Part shown: positions 7,939 through 14,984 of the stretch, one piece after another
Layout: the number at the start of each line of letters is the position of its first letter
Position numbering within the stretch: the stretch's first letter is position 1
Assembly (NCBI GenBank): GCA_050330975.1
Contig: JBHJHK010000259.1
Coordinates: 1-20,468, forward strand
Length of the DNA stretch: 20,468 nt
Reading direction: 5' to 3'
Source of the DNA: JBHJHK01 sp050330975
Lineage (GTDB): Bacteria > Pseudomonadota > Gammaproteobacteria > Competibacterales > Competibacteraceae
Made by a program: the position numbers and the translations under genes
Notes under the pieces: model-generated
The model's input: the letters and a program-made list of their open reading frames with translations, nothing else
Told to the model about the DNA's origin: nothing
Databases searched by the model: none

Positions 7939-8391
7939 GTGAATACCGGCAACCTGTTGCTCCACGCCGCCCTGATGTTAGTGGCCGGGATGGGCATTCC
8001 CCTCATGGCCACCCTCAACGCCCGGTTGGGCACTGGGTTGGGCAGTCCCGCTTTAGCGGTGCTGGTGTTGCTGCTGGTGGCGTTGCTGGTGACAGTATTG
8101 ATCTTGACCCTTTGGGGCTGGCCGGCCGTGTCCAACCCTGAGCTCCCGCCCCTCTACTACCTGGCGGGGGTGTTGTTCGTCCTCTATATCTTGTCCATCA
8201 CCTGGGTGATTCCCCGCTTTGGGGTGGGCAACGCGGTATTTTTTGTATTGCTGGGTCAGCTCATCTGCGCGGCTGTCATCGATCACTTCGGCGGGTTTGG
8301 CGCCCCCAAGGCGCCGGTGACGGCGGCGCGCCTAGTGGGCCTTCTATTGATGGGACTCGGGGTGTTTCTGGCGTTGCGCCGAGGTCACTAG
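7939..8391 (+). CDS. YdcZ/DUF606-type DMT-superfamily membrane protein
   Basis: Small inner-membrane protein of the drug/metabolite transporter superfamily; substrate unknown. It has about 150 residues with four to five hydrophobic segments (near residues 5-27, 34-58, 68-90, 95-115 and 122-145) and the family-like MATLNARLGTGLGSP after the first helix. The GTG at 7939 is chosen because MNTGNLLLHAAL matches typical family N-termini. The in-frame ATG at 7924 would overlap pilC by 11 bases and has no ribosome-binding site. AGAGGG lies directly against the GTG, so initiation may depend on ribosomes finishing pilC. It is the last gene of the plus-strand block. Confidence 0.75.
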   Translation: MNTGNLLLHAALMLVAGMGIPLMATLNARLGTGLGSPALAVLVLLLVALLVTVLILTLWGWPAVSNPELPPLYYLAGVLFVLYILSITWVIPRFGVGNAVFFVLLGQLICAAVIDHFGGFGAPKAPVTAARLVGLLLMGLGVFLALRRGH

Positions 8392-8447
8392 CTCAGTCAT
8401 TGGGGTGTGGGGGAACTCAAGGGCGAACGACCGAAAATGCACCCCTG

Positions 8448-8579
8448 TCAAGACACCCACTCCACCTGGAAACCCAGGTTATTGCCATTGCAGTCACTGC
8501 CGTTGGCTTCGCCACTCCTGGCAACGGACCACAACAAAATCCCAACAGTCCGTTTCAAGCGAATTATGCCCCAGAGCTA
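8448..8579 (-). pseudogene. Possible 3' remnant of an FGE-sulfatase/C-type-lectin-like gene
   Basis: On the minus strand a 44-codon open stretch ends at a TGA (8450-8448) with NGNNLGFQVEWVS. This resembles the usual C-terminal NNxGFRV of formylglycine-generating-enzyme-like proteins, including diversity-generating-retroelement targets. Just before it, nine consecutive codons (AAC GGC AGT GAC TGC AAT GGC AAT AAC) all end in C or T. No start codon, upstream domain or ribosome-binding site is visible. The region is richer in A/T than its neighbours. The match is short and based on memory of the family, so this may be coincidence. Confidence 0.2.
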
Positions 8580-8594
8580 CAAAACCCAGAGCTA
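8570..8594. repeat. Short direct repeat CCCAGAGCTA
   Basis: CCCAGAGCTA occurs at 8570-8579 and again at 8585-8594, separated by 5 bases, in the gap between two convergent genes. It could be a scar of insertion and excision or simple slippage. No function is apparent. Confidence 0.5.
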
Positions 8595-8636
8595 AGGCGC
8601 CTGTTTCTAATCCCTCTAGTATATAACCTACTCGAT

Positions 8637-9206
8637 TCAGTCCGGCCAGAGGGCGGAGAGGGGAAACTCGACGGCGTCAAAGGGGGGGACCCGGACGGGG
8701 TCGTCGTCTTTGAGGGCGGCGACGAGGGTCCAGGCCCCATGGCGGAGGACAAAGGCTTCCAGGGTGCGGGCTAGGGGATCGACGAACCAGAGATGCCCCA
8801 AACCCTCGCGGCCATAGACCGCGCGCTTTTCCACCAAGTCAAACTGACGGGTGCTGGGGGAGAGCACCTCGCAGGCCCAGTCGGGGACCAACGCTGTGGC
8901 GGCGGTGTCGGGATAGGCGGGCATCCGCTCCCGACGCCAGCCGGCGATATCGGGGACGACCACGTCGTCGGCCAAGTGCAATTCGGGTTCATCGATGATC
9001 CACCAGCCGCCGGGGCCGTCGATCCCGGCATCAAAGGGACCGCCAATCCTGATGCCGAGGCGCGACGTGGCCAAGGCGTGGCCCATAGCTGGTCGCGGCT
9101 GGAGGTGCAGGCGGCCGGCGACGAGCTCGGCCACCCGATGAGGTGGGGCATCTAGCACATCGCGGTAAGTGGCGTGGGGACGGATTTCTGGGGACGCTGG
9201 GTTCAC
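8637..9206 (-). CDS. Uma2-family putative restriction endonuclease
   Basis: PD-(D/E)XK-fold nuclease family, abundant in cyanobacteria and some purple bacteria; the biological role is poorly defined. The 189-residue product has the family length and layout: RPHATYRDVLDAPPHRVAELVAGRLHL near the start, VVPDIAGW with D86, then PDWACEVLSPSTRQFD with E113, and EKRAVYGREGLGHLWFVDP. The GTG at 9206 is chosen because GCGAGG lies 6 bases upstream on the minus strand and the protein then starts just before the conserved block; a longer frame to 9287 begins inside aroE. It lies 61 bases downstream of aroE on the same strand, so it may be read from the aroE transcript. Confidence 0.87.
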   Translation of the reverse strand: MNPASPEIRPHATYRDVLDAPPHRVAELVAGRLHLQPRPAMGHALATSRLGIRIGGPFDAGIDGPGGWWIIDEPELHLADDVVVPDIAGWRRERMPAYPDTAATALVPDWACEVLSPSTRQFDLVEKRAVYGREGLGHLWFVDPLARTLEAFVLRHGAWTLVAALKDDDPVRVPPFDAVEFPLSALWPD

Positions 9207-9267
9207 GGCGGACCTCGCTGACTCTCTACCTCTACCCCGCCATTGTGGGGCCAAAGGGGACGGCGCG

Positions 9268-10095
9268 TCAGCCCCGGGCCATCTCATCGCGCAGCTGGGC
9301 GATCACCGGTTGGGTCTCGGGCCGTACCCCCCGCCAGAGGGCAAAGGCAGCCGCGGCCTGTTCCACCAGCATCCCCAGACCGTCGGCGACCCGGGTCACC
9401 CCTTGGGCCCGACTCCAGGTCATAAACGGCGTGGGTTCGTGGCCATAGACCAGGTCGTAGCAGACACTGTGGGCGCCGACGAGCCCTTTGGGCAGGGGGG
9501 GCAAAGCCCCCTGGAGCCCGGCGGCGGTGGCGTTGAACACCACGTCGAAACTCCGTCCCTCCAAGTCGTCAAAGCCGCCCCCGGCCACGGGTCCCAAATC
9601 GCCAAACGCCTCGGCCAAGGCTATAGCCTTAGGGGCGGTGCGGTTGGCGATAAACAGCTGGGCCGGCCGTTCGTCCAACAGGGGTTGGAGTATCCCCTGG
9701 GCGGCGCCACCGGCCCCCAGGACCAGCACGGCCTTGCCCGCCAGGATGCCCCCCTGGTTCACCAGGAAATCCCGCACAAACCCCACCCCGTCGGTGTTGT
9801 CGCCAAACACCGAGCCATCGGGGTCAAAGGCCAGGGTGTTGACCGCTCGGGCCCGTTTTGCCGGTTCGCTCACCCGATGGGCATAGGCAAAGGCCTCGAG
9901 CTTGAAGGGCAGGGTGACGTTGAGCCCCAACCCCCCCTGGCGGCGGAACGCGTCCACCGCCGGGGCGAACTGATCCACAGCTACCCACAGGGGCTCGTAA
10001 ACCAGAGTCTGGTGGGTTTGGGCGGCAAACAGGGCGTGGATACGAGGTGACTTGCTGTGGGCGATGGGGTTGCCCACCACGGCGTAGCGATCCAT
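9268..10095 (-). CDS. aroE: Shikimate dehydrogenase (NADP+)
   Basis: Reduces 3-dehydroshikimate to shikimate with NADPH in the aromatic amino acid/chorismate pathway. The 275-residue product matches E. coli AroE (272). GNPIAHSKSP at 8-17 is the shikimate-binding start; NVTLPFK ends with catalytic K65; DNTDG gives D102, the same numbers as E. coli. GAGGAA is the nucleotide-binding turn and NRT is the motif of NADP-preferring AroE. DGLGMLVEQAAAAFALW closes the protein. ATG at 10095 has only a weak purine stretch upstream. The neighbours on both sides, Uma2 and an Rpn remnant, look like accessory insertions around a core gene. Confidence 0.95.
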   Translation of the reverse strand: MDRYAVVGNPIAHSKSPRIHALFAAQTHQTLVYEPLWVAVDQFAPAVDAFRRQGGLGLNVTLPFKLEAFAYAHRVSEPAKRARAVNTLAFDPDGSVFGDNTDGVGFVRDFLVNQGGILAGKAVLVLGAGGAAQGILQPLLDERPAQLFIANRTAPKAIALAEAFGDLGPVAGGGFDDLEGRSFDVVFNATAAGLQGALPPLPKGLVGAHSVCYDLVYGHEPTPFMTWSRAQGVTRVADGLGMLVEQAAAAFALWRGVRPETQPVIAQLRDEMARG

Positions 10096-10219
10096 AGATA
10101 TCGAATTTCCGGCTGAGCTGGGCTTTGAACAGTGTTGGTGTGGGGTGATCTTGTTTCGTTGGAGTATCGAGCAAAACCTCGACCCTGCCCAGGGCTTGGT
10201 ATGGTTTGTTGTCAGATAG

Positions 10220-10621
10220 CAAGCTGGATCCCCGACTACTGCCGATCAATGGGTGCGGTTTTTGGCCCGCGCGGAGCGGGAGACGGAGGCGAGTATGAAC
10301 GAGCACTACACCCACCCGCCGGTGCGGGAGGCCTTTGAAGCCTTGACCCGGCTGAGTCGCGATGACGAGGCCCGCCAGTTGGCGGCGATGCGCGAGGAGG
10401 CGCTACGGCTAGAGGCGACGTAGATGGCCGAGGCCCGGGAGAAGGGGATTGAGGAAGGACGCAAGGAAGGACGCAGGGAAGGACGTGATGAAGAGCGCAA
10501 AGGTATTGCCACGTCACTTCATCAAATGGGTCTCCCCCTCGACCAGATTCATCGGGCGACAGGTCTTTTTGAAGAGCAGCTGAAAGTCTTGTTGGGCATC
10601 GAAGATAAACCCGCTAGCTAA
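10220..10621 (+). pseudogene. Decayed Rpn-family (PD-(D/E)XK transposase/nuclease) gene, C-terminal remnant
   Basis: One frame reads DQWVRFLARAERETEASMNEHYTHPPVREAFEALTRLSRDDEARQLAAMREEALRLEAT, then a TAG at 10421-10423, and continues in the same frame with MAEAREKGIEEGRKEGRREGRDEERKG and a helical tail ending IHRATGLFEEQLKVLL. This is the typical C-terminal half of Rpn-family proteins, which are recombination-promoting nuclease/transposase-like elements. The N-terminal nuclease domain (about 200 residues) is not detectable, and a further in-frame TAG lies at 10217. The gene is therefore 5'-truncated and interrupted. The 3' part from ATG 10424 (65 codons) could still be translated, but without the catalytic domain. 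A terminator follows at 10685. Confidence 0.75.
10453..10488 (+). repeat. Three 12-base tandem units coding Glu-Gly-Arg repeats
   Basis: GGAAGGACGCAA, GGAAGGACGCAG and GGAAGGACGTGA follow one another without gaps and encode the EGRxEGRxEGRx stretch of the Rpn remnant. Such repeats are usual in this family and prone to slippage. Confidence 0.8.
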
Positions 10622-10684
10622 TCGCGCAGCCGCCCTTGCCACCCCTCGCTTGTCTTTCCAGCCCGAATCATCCCCTCTGAGTGA

Positions 10685-10710
10685 AGCCCGCTGACGATCG
10701 CGGGCTTTTT
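10685..10710 (+). terminator. Rho-independent terminator after the Rpn remnant
   Basis: AGCCCGC (10685-10691), an 8-base loop, GCGGGCT (10700-10706) and a T-run through 10710 form a standard intrinsic terminator for plus-strand transcripts. It lies 22 bases beyond the 3' end of the minus-strand hemB. In the hemB direction the hairpin is not followed by T, so it would stop that transcript poorly. Confidence 0.8.
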
Positions 10711-10731
10711 GGGGCTACTGATCCGCGGCCC

Positions 10732-11763
10732 TCAGGGAGCCACACCGTCTTTTAGCCAGCCGGCGACTCGCTTGGCGAAGTAGCTCAACACCCCGTCGGC
10801 CCCGGCCCGCTTAAAGCACAATAGAGACTCCAAAATGGCCTTGCGCTCGTCGAGCCAACCGTTTTGCACCGCGGCCATGAGCATGGCGTACTCGCCGCTC
10901 ACCTGGTAGACCAACGTGGGCATCCCAAAGGCGTCTTTGACCCGGGCCACTACGTCTAGATAGGGCATCCCCGGCTTGATCATCACCATATCGGCCCCCT
11001 CTTGGATATCGAGGGCCACCTCCCGCAGGGCCTCGCGGCCGTTGGCCGGGTCCATCTGGTACTCGGCCTTGCTGCGGGCCCCCAAGTTCGCCGCCGAGCC
11101 CACGGCGTCGCGAAACGGTCCGTAGAAGGCCGAGGCGTACTTGGCAGAATAGGCCAAAATCCGGGTGTGGATCAGCCGTTGGGCCTCTAAGGCCTGGCGC
11201 AGGGCCTGGATGCGGCCGTCCAACATGTCCGACGGGGCGATGATATCCACCCCCGCCTGGGCCTGGGTGATGCCCTGGCGCACCAAGACCTCGAGGGTCT
11301 CGTCGTTGAGGACATAGCCCGTATCATCGATGAGCCCGTCTTGGCCGTGGCTGGTGTAGGGGTCCAACGCCACATCGGTGACCACTCCGAGCTCCGGCAG
11401 CCGCTGTTTCAAGCTGGCCACGGCCCTGGGGATCAACCCGTCGGGGTTGTAGGCCTCTCGGCCATCGGCGCTTTTGCGCTCTGGAGGAATCACCGGAAAC
11501 AGCGCCACTGCCGGCACCCCCAATGCCAATAGCGCTTCGCCCTCGGCCAACAGGGCGTCGAGGCTCAAGCGCTCCACCCCCGGCATGCTGGCGATGGGCT
11601 CCCTGGGCCTGGCTTGCTCGGCGATGAACAGGGGCTGGATCAAGTCCCCGGGGCTTAGCTGGTGCTCGCGCATCAGCCGGCGGGAGAAGGCGTCGCGGCG
11701 CATGCGCCGGGGGCGAGCGGCGGGGAAGGCCGCCTGGGTGAGGGGAGGAATCATGGGGTTCAC
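10732..11763 (-). CDS. hemB: Delta-aminolevulinic acid dehydratase (porphobilinogen synthase), Mg-type
   Basis: Condenses two 5-aminolevulinate molecules to porphobilinogen in tetrapyrrole (heme, siroheme, cobalamin, chlorophyll) synthesis. It has 343 residues. The two active-site lysines are K208 (YSAKYASAFYGPFRDA) and K263 (MVMIKPGMPYLD). The metal loop reads DVALDPYTSHGQDG, without the zinc cysteines of the E. coli enzyme, as in Pseudomonas, so activity should not depend on catalytic zinc and is probably Mg2+-stimulated. GTG 11763 overlaps the upstream hpnM stop in a GTGA. An in-frame ATG at 11754, with GGGGTGA upstream, is an equally good start. Last gene of the hpnH-hpnM-hemB minus-strand run. 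Confidence 0.95.
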   Translation of the reverse strand: MNPMIPPLTQAAFPAARPRRMRRDAFSRRLMREHQLSPGDLIQPLFIAEQARPREPIASMPGVERLSLDALLAEGEALLALGVPAVALFPVIPPERKSADGREAYNPDGLIPRAVASLKQRLPELGVVTDVALDPYTSHGQDGLIDDTGYVLNDETLEVLVRQGITQAQAGVDIIAPSDMLDGRIQALRQALEAQRLIHTRILAYSAKYASAFYGPFRDAVGSAANLGARSKAEYQMDPANGREALREVALDIQEGADMVMIKPGMPYLDVVARVKDAFGMPTLVYQVSGEYAMLMAAVQNGWLDERKAILESLLCFKRAGADGVLSYFAKRVAGWLKDGVAP

Positions 11764-12395
11764 CCCGTGCGGTAGTTGTCGATGCTCTCGCGGAGTTTAT
11801 CAAACAACGCGTCGATGCCCTCCCGCCGGGCCACGGCGCTGAACTGGGAGCGGCGGATGGCCAACTCCGAAACCCCGTTGGCCACCACGTTGACGATGCG
11901 CCAGCCGTCACCGTCCCACTGCAGAACGTAGTCCAAGCTCACCGGCTCGCCATTGGCGGGCAACAACTGGGTGTGAACCGTGGCCTGGTCGCCGGCGACG
12001 GTGTTTTCCAAACGCTCAAAGCGCTGGCCGCTGAAGCTCTTGAACTGGTCGGCGTAGGCGGCGACGCTGAGTTCGGCAAACAGCTGCACAAAACGGCGCT
12101 TTTGCCCGGTATCCATGGTGCGCCAGGCGCTGCCAGCGGCGATGCGGGCGATGCGCAGCAGATCGTGGCTGTCCCGCACCGCCGCCGCCAGAAAGTCGTA
12201 GCGCCGTTCGAAGTTCCAGGCATCGCCGGCCCGCATGGCCTCCAACAGGGCGTCTTGCAGGTCGACCACCACCTGTTGGGGACCTGCCCCCGTCCCTTGG
12301 GCCGTGGCCCGGTGGCCGGGGTGGGAGAGAGTCAGGGCCAGGGCTGTGACCGCCAAGGCCCTGCGCCGGGTCATCCCCAGGGGAGTTGAGGCCAT
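11760..12395 (-). CDS. hpnM: MlaC/Ttg2D-family periplasmic lipid-binding protein, probable HpnM
   Basis: Periplasmic phospholipid/hopanoid-carrier family; MlaC shuttles lipids between the membranes, and HpnM is the version found in hopanoid clusters. The 211-residue product begins with a signal peptide (TRRRALAVTALALTL, then cleavage near ATAQG) and shows the family's R-x-A-AGSAWRTMDTGQKRRFVQLFAELSVAAYADQFKSFSGQRF region. Start is ATG 12395, 9 bases after the hpnH stop; ATG 12374, directly before the twin-Arg-like TRRR, is an alternative, and neither has a strong ribosome-binding site. The neighbour hpnH and the absence of mlaA/B/D/E/F favour the hopanoid role. The HpnM label rests on context. 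Confidence 0.82.
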   Translation of the reverse strand: MASTPLGMTRRRALAVTALALTLSHPGHRATAQGTGAGPQQVVVDLQDALLEAMRAGDAWNFERRYDFLAAAVRDSHDLLRIARIAAGSAWRTMDTGQKRRFVQLFAELSVAAYADQFKSFSGQRFERLENTVAGDQATVHTQLLPANGEPVSLDYVLQWDGDGWRIVNVVANGVSELAIRRSQFSAVARREGIDALFDKLRESIDNYRTG

Positions 12396-12404
12396 CGCGG
12401 CGGC

Positions 12405-13520
12405 CTAAGACGAGCGATCCAGGGCGTGGTTGCCCCCGGCCTCGGTCTCCGAGGCCGGGGCTACTGCCCCTTGCCCCAGAGGATCTGGGGCAAAGGGGCC
12501 CTTGGTGCGGATGCCCCGCAGGCTCAGCCAAGCCAGTTGCCAGGGGCGCTTGAAGGCGTCGTCCACGGCGCTGGGCTCGTAGCCACAGTGGGCCATGCAG
12601 TTGGCGCACTTGGGATTGCGGCCAGTGCCGTAATCCTGCCACGGGGTGTCGGTCAACAGGGCTTTAAAGCTGGGAGCATAGCCTTCGTCGGCCAATAGAT
12701 AGCAGGGCTTTTGCCAGCCGAAGACATTGAAGGTGGGATTGCCCCAGGCGGTGCAGCGGTAGCTGCGGTTGCCGGCCAAAAAGTCCAAATACAGCGACGA
12801 ATGGTTCAGGGGCCAGGGTTTGGGGGCCTTGGTGCCCAGGGAAAAGATCTGCCGAAACAAATTCTTGGTGGCGCTGCGCTGGAGGAAGACATCCTGGCGA
12901 GGAGCCCGTTCGTAGCTGAATCCCGGGGAGACGGTGATCCCCTCGACGCCCAAGGCGGTGGCGTGGTCGAAGAACTCCGCCACTTCGTGGGCCTCTTCCC
13001 CCTGGAACAAGGTGCAGTTGACCGTGACCCGAAACCCTTTGGCGAGGGCCAGTTCGATGGCCTCCACGGCCCTGTCAAACACCCCGGTCTGGCACACCGA
13101 GGCGTCGTGGCGGGCGCGGTTGCCATCCAAGTGGATGGAAAAGGTCAAGTAGGGGGAGGGGGTGTAGTCGTCGATGCGCTTTTTGAGCAACAACGCGTTG
13201 GTGCACAGGTAGATGTACTTGCGCCGCTGGATGATCCCCTCGACGATTTTGGGGAGCTCTTTGTGGAGCAAAGGCTCCCCCCCGGCGATGGACACCAGGG
13301 GAGCGTTGCACTCGTCCACCGCAGACAGCGCTGCCTCGACACTCACCCGGCGGTTGAGGATCTCCTCGGGATAGCTGATTTTGCCACAGCCTGCGCAGGC
13401 CAAGTTGCAGCGAAACAGAGGTTCGAGCATCAAGACCAAGGGGTAGCGTTTGCGCAAGGCCAGCTTTTGGCGGATGACATAGGCGGCCACGGCGGCCTGT
13501 TGGCGCAGGGGAATGCCCAT
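12405..13520 (-). CDS. hpnH: Adenosylhopane synthase, radical SAM protein HpnH
   Basis: Radical SAM enzyme that joins the 5'-deoxyadenosyl radical to diploptene, giving adenosylhopane, the first step of the C35 hopanoid side chain. The [4Fe-4S] motif CNLACAGC gives C38, C42 and C45; SIAGGEPLLHKEL is the SAM-binding segment; CTNALLLKKR and FSIHLDGNRARHD are family-typical. A second Cys cluster, CANCMAHCGYE, lies near the C-terminus. ATG 13520 starts the protein about 24 residues before the radical SAM core. The natural end appears to be near GIRTKGPFAPD; the last 25 or so codons are occupied by two large palindromes and look like an acquired tail. Transcribed away from the squalene synthase gene. 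Confidence 0.94.
   Translation of the reverse strand: MGIPLRQQAAVAAYVIRQKLALRKRYPLVLMLEPLFRCNLACAGCGKISYPEEILNRRVSVEAALSAVDECNAPLVSIAGGEPLLHKELPKIVEGIIQRRKYIYLCTNALLLKKRIDDYTPSPYLTFSIHLDGNRARHDASVCQTGVFDRAVEAIELALAKGFRVTVNCTLFQGEEAHEVAEFFDHATALGVEGITVSPGFSYERAPRQDVFLQRSATKNLFRQIFSLGTKAPKPWPLNHSSLYLDFLAGNRSYRCTAWGNPTFNVFGWQKPCYLLADEGYAPSFKALLTDTPWQDYGTGRNPKCANCMAHCGYEPSAVDDAFKRPWQLAWLSLRGIRTKGPFAPDPLGQGAVAPASETEAGGNHALDRSS
12434..12460. repeat. Perfect 12-bp palindrome in the 3' end of hpnH
   Basis: CCCCGGCCTCGG (12434-12445) and CCGAGGCCGGGG (12449-12460) are perfect inverted copies around a 3-base loop TCT. The hairpin lies inside the coding end of hpnH, 27 bases before its stop codon. Confidence 0.9.
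12466..12499. repeat. Second large palindrome in the 3' end of hpnH
   Basis: GCCCCTTGCCCCAGA (12466-12480) pairs with TCTGGGGCAAAGGGGC (12484-12499), with a single bulged A and a 3-base loop. It lies five bases from the 12434-12460 palindrome, giving a tandem pair of hairpins. Confidence 0.9.
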
Positions 13521-13853
13521 AAACAGTGATCTCCCACAAGGCGTTGAGTCGCTGCCAAGGGGCGTCGGCGACGCCGTTTTCCCACGGGGCTTGGCACCTG
13601 CTCAAACCCCTCACCCCCGGCACTTTGGCCATAGAGTAGCCCAAGGACGGGGATGGTAGCCAACTGGGGATGCGGTTTTAGACTTGTCTACCCCACGGGG
13701 GATTTCGTAGACTTGCGACATCGTGTTGCGTCGTGGCAACGCGCCAGCCTCGACACAACAGCTTTATTGCAAGGATTTTGCACTCGAGCCTTTGCCATTC
13801 CATTGCCTCGACCCATCAAACCGATCCCGACGTCTGTGAGGAACAGCACCACG
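13521..13853. promoter_or_regulatory. Divergent control region between hpnH and squalene synthase
   Basis: About 330 bases without a supported gene. It should contain promoters for both hopanoid arms. Visible structure: a hairpin GGCGTC-GGC-GACGCC at 13561-13575; a palindromic TAGAC-TT-GTCTA at 13679-13690; and a second copy of its left part, TAGACTTG, at 13708-13715, 29 bases after the first. These may be operator sites. I see no convincing sigma-70 pair. A frame in line with the squalene synthase is open from 13653, but its sequence resembles nothing in the family and has no ribosome-binding site. Confidence 0.4.
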
Positions 13854-14984
13854 GTGGAAGCCCAGTCGCTAGACGTTCTGCCGGCCACGGCGAAGGACCC
13901 ATCGGCGGTGCCAACCGCCAGTCCGGAACTCCAAGCGCGGCTGCTCCAAGGGGTATCGCGCACCTTCGCCCTCAATATCCCCCAGTTGCCCGACGCCCTG
14001 GCTCAGGTAGTGACCACCGCCTATCTCCTCTGCCGGTTGGTGGACACCATCGAAGACGACCCCACGTTGGATATCGCCTCCAAGGCGCGGTTGAGCGAGC
14101 TGCTGGTGGCGGCGTTGGCGGGGCGGGTACCCGTTGCCGACCTGGGCGAACAGCTGGTACCCGCCTTGGGCACCGCCACCCCCGCCGAGTGGGAACTGCT
14201 CCACCACGCCCCAGCGGTGGTGGCCGCTGCCCGACAATGCCGCGATGGCCAACGCCAGGCCCTGGTGCGCTGCGTGGCGCTCATGGCCGAGGGTATGGTG
14301 GACTTCCAGCGCCGGGCCGGGCCGCGTCAGGTGGGTCCTCAAGGCCTCGCCGACCTCGACGAGCTAGACCGCTACTGCTACGTGGTGGCCGGGGTGGTGG
14401 GGGAGATGCTCACCGCTTTGTTCTGCGATCATTCCCCCGCCATCGCCGCCAAGGAGGCGGACCTCATGGCCCGGGCGGTCTCCTTTGGCCAGGGGTTGCA
14501 GATGACCAACATCCTCAAGGATCAGTGGGACGATCGGGCCTCGGGGGTGTGCTGGTTGCCCCGGGCACTCTTTGCCGCCCAGGGGTGCGACCTGGCCCGC
14601 CTCGACGTCGATCGCCAGCCAGTGGCCTTCGCCGCAGGTCTGGGGGAGTTGATCGGCATCGCCCGGGGTCACCTCCACCACGCCCTGGAGTACACCCTGC
14701 TGATTCCCCCCACCGAGCCCGGCATTCGCAACTTTTGCCTGTGGGCCATTGGCATGGCCCTGTTGACCCTGCGCAAGATCGACGCCCGGCGGGATTTTAG
14801 CCGCGGCGACCAGGTGAAGATCAGCCGCCGCAGCGTCAAGGCCACCATCGCCATCAGCCGCCTCACCGCCCGCCACGACCGGGTGTTGCGACTGTTGTTC
14901 GCCCTCCTAGCCCGGGGGCTGCCCGCAGTTCCCATCGCCTGTCAAACTCCGGCTTCCCCCCCAAAACTTCACTCCGCGCCGTGA
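13854..14984 (+). CDS. Squalene synthase (trans-isoprenyl diphosphate synthase, single-enzyme FDFT1/ERG9-like type)
   Basis: Predicted head-to-head condensation of two farnesyl diphosphates to presqualene diphosphate and its reduction to squalene, the precursor of hopanoids. The first Asp-rich motif is LCRLVDTIEDDPTLD (D64, E67, D68). YCYVVAGVVGEMLTALF matches the YVAGLVG segment of eukaryote-type squalene synthases. The second metal motif is GLQMTNILKDQWDDR (N219, D223), followed by CWLPR. This pattern fits the one-enzyme type better than HpnC or HpnD, which need HpnE. The GTG at 13854 has GAGGAA about 10 bases upstream and gives 376 residues. GTG 13836 or the longer frame from 13653 cannot be excluded. 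The stop overlaps the hpnG start. Confidence 0.85.
   Translation: MEAQSLDVLPATAKDPSAVPTASPELQARLLQGVSRTFALNIPQLPDALAQVVTTAYLLCRLVDTIEDDPTLDIASKARLSELLVAALAGRVPVADLGEQLVPALGTATPAEWELLHHAPAVVAAARQCRDGQRQALVRCVALMAEGMVDFQRRAGPRQVGPQGLADLDELDRYCYVVAGVVGEMLTALFCDHSPAIAAKEADLMARAVSFGQGLQMTNILKDQWDDRASGVCWLPRALFAAQGCDLARLDVDRQPVAFAAGLGELIGIARGHLHHALEYTLLIPPTEPGIRNFCLWAIGMALLTLRKIDARRDFSRGDQVKISRRSVKATIAISRLTARHDRVLRLLFALLARGLPAVPIACQTPASPPKLHSAP

Noticed and set aside
8400..8774. Plus-strand 124-codon frame after the DMT gene
   Set aside because: Most of it lies antisense to the Uma2 gene or in a gap without ribosome-binding site, and the translation shows no domain.
10453..10488. Tandem 12-base units as a CRISPR or minisatellite locus
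   Set aside because: They have no spacers and encode the Glu-Gly-Arg repeats normal for Rpn C-termini.
10685..10710. Bidirectional terminator also serving hemB
   Set aside because: On the minus strand no T-run follows the hairpin, so only the plus-strand role is supported.
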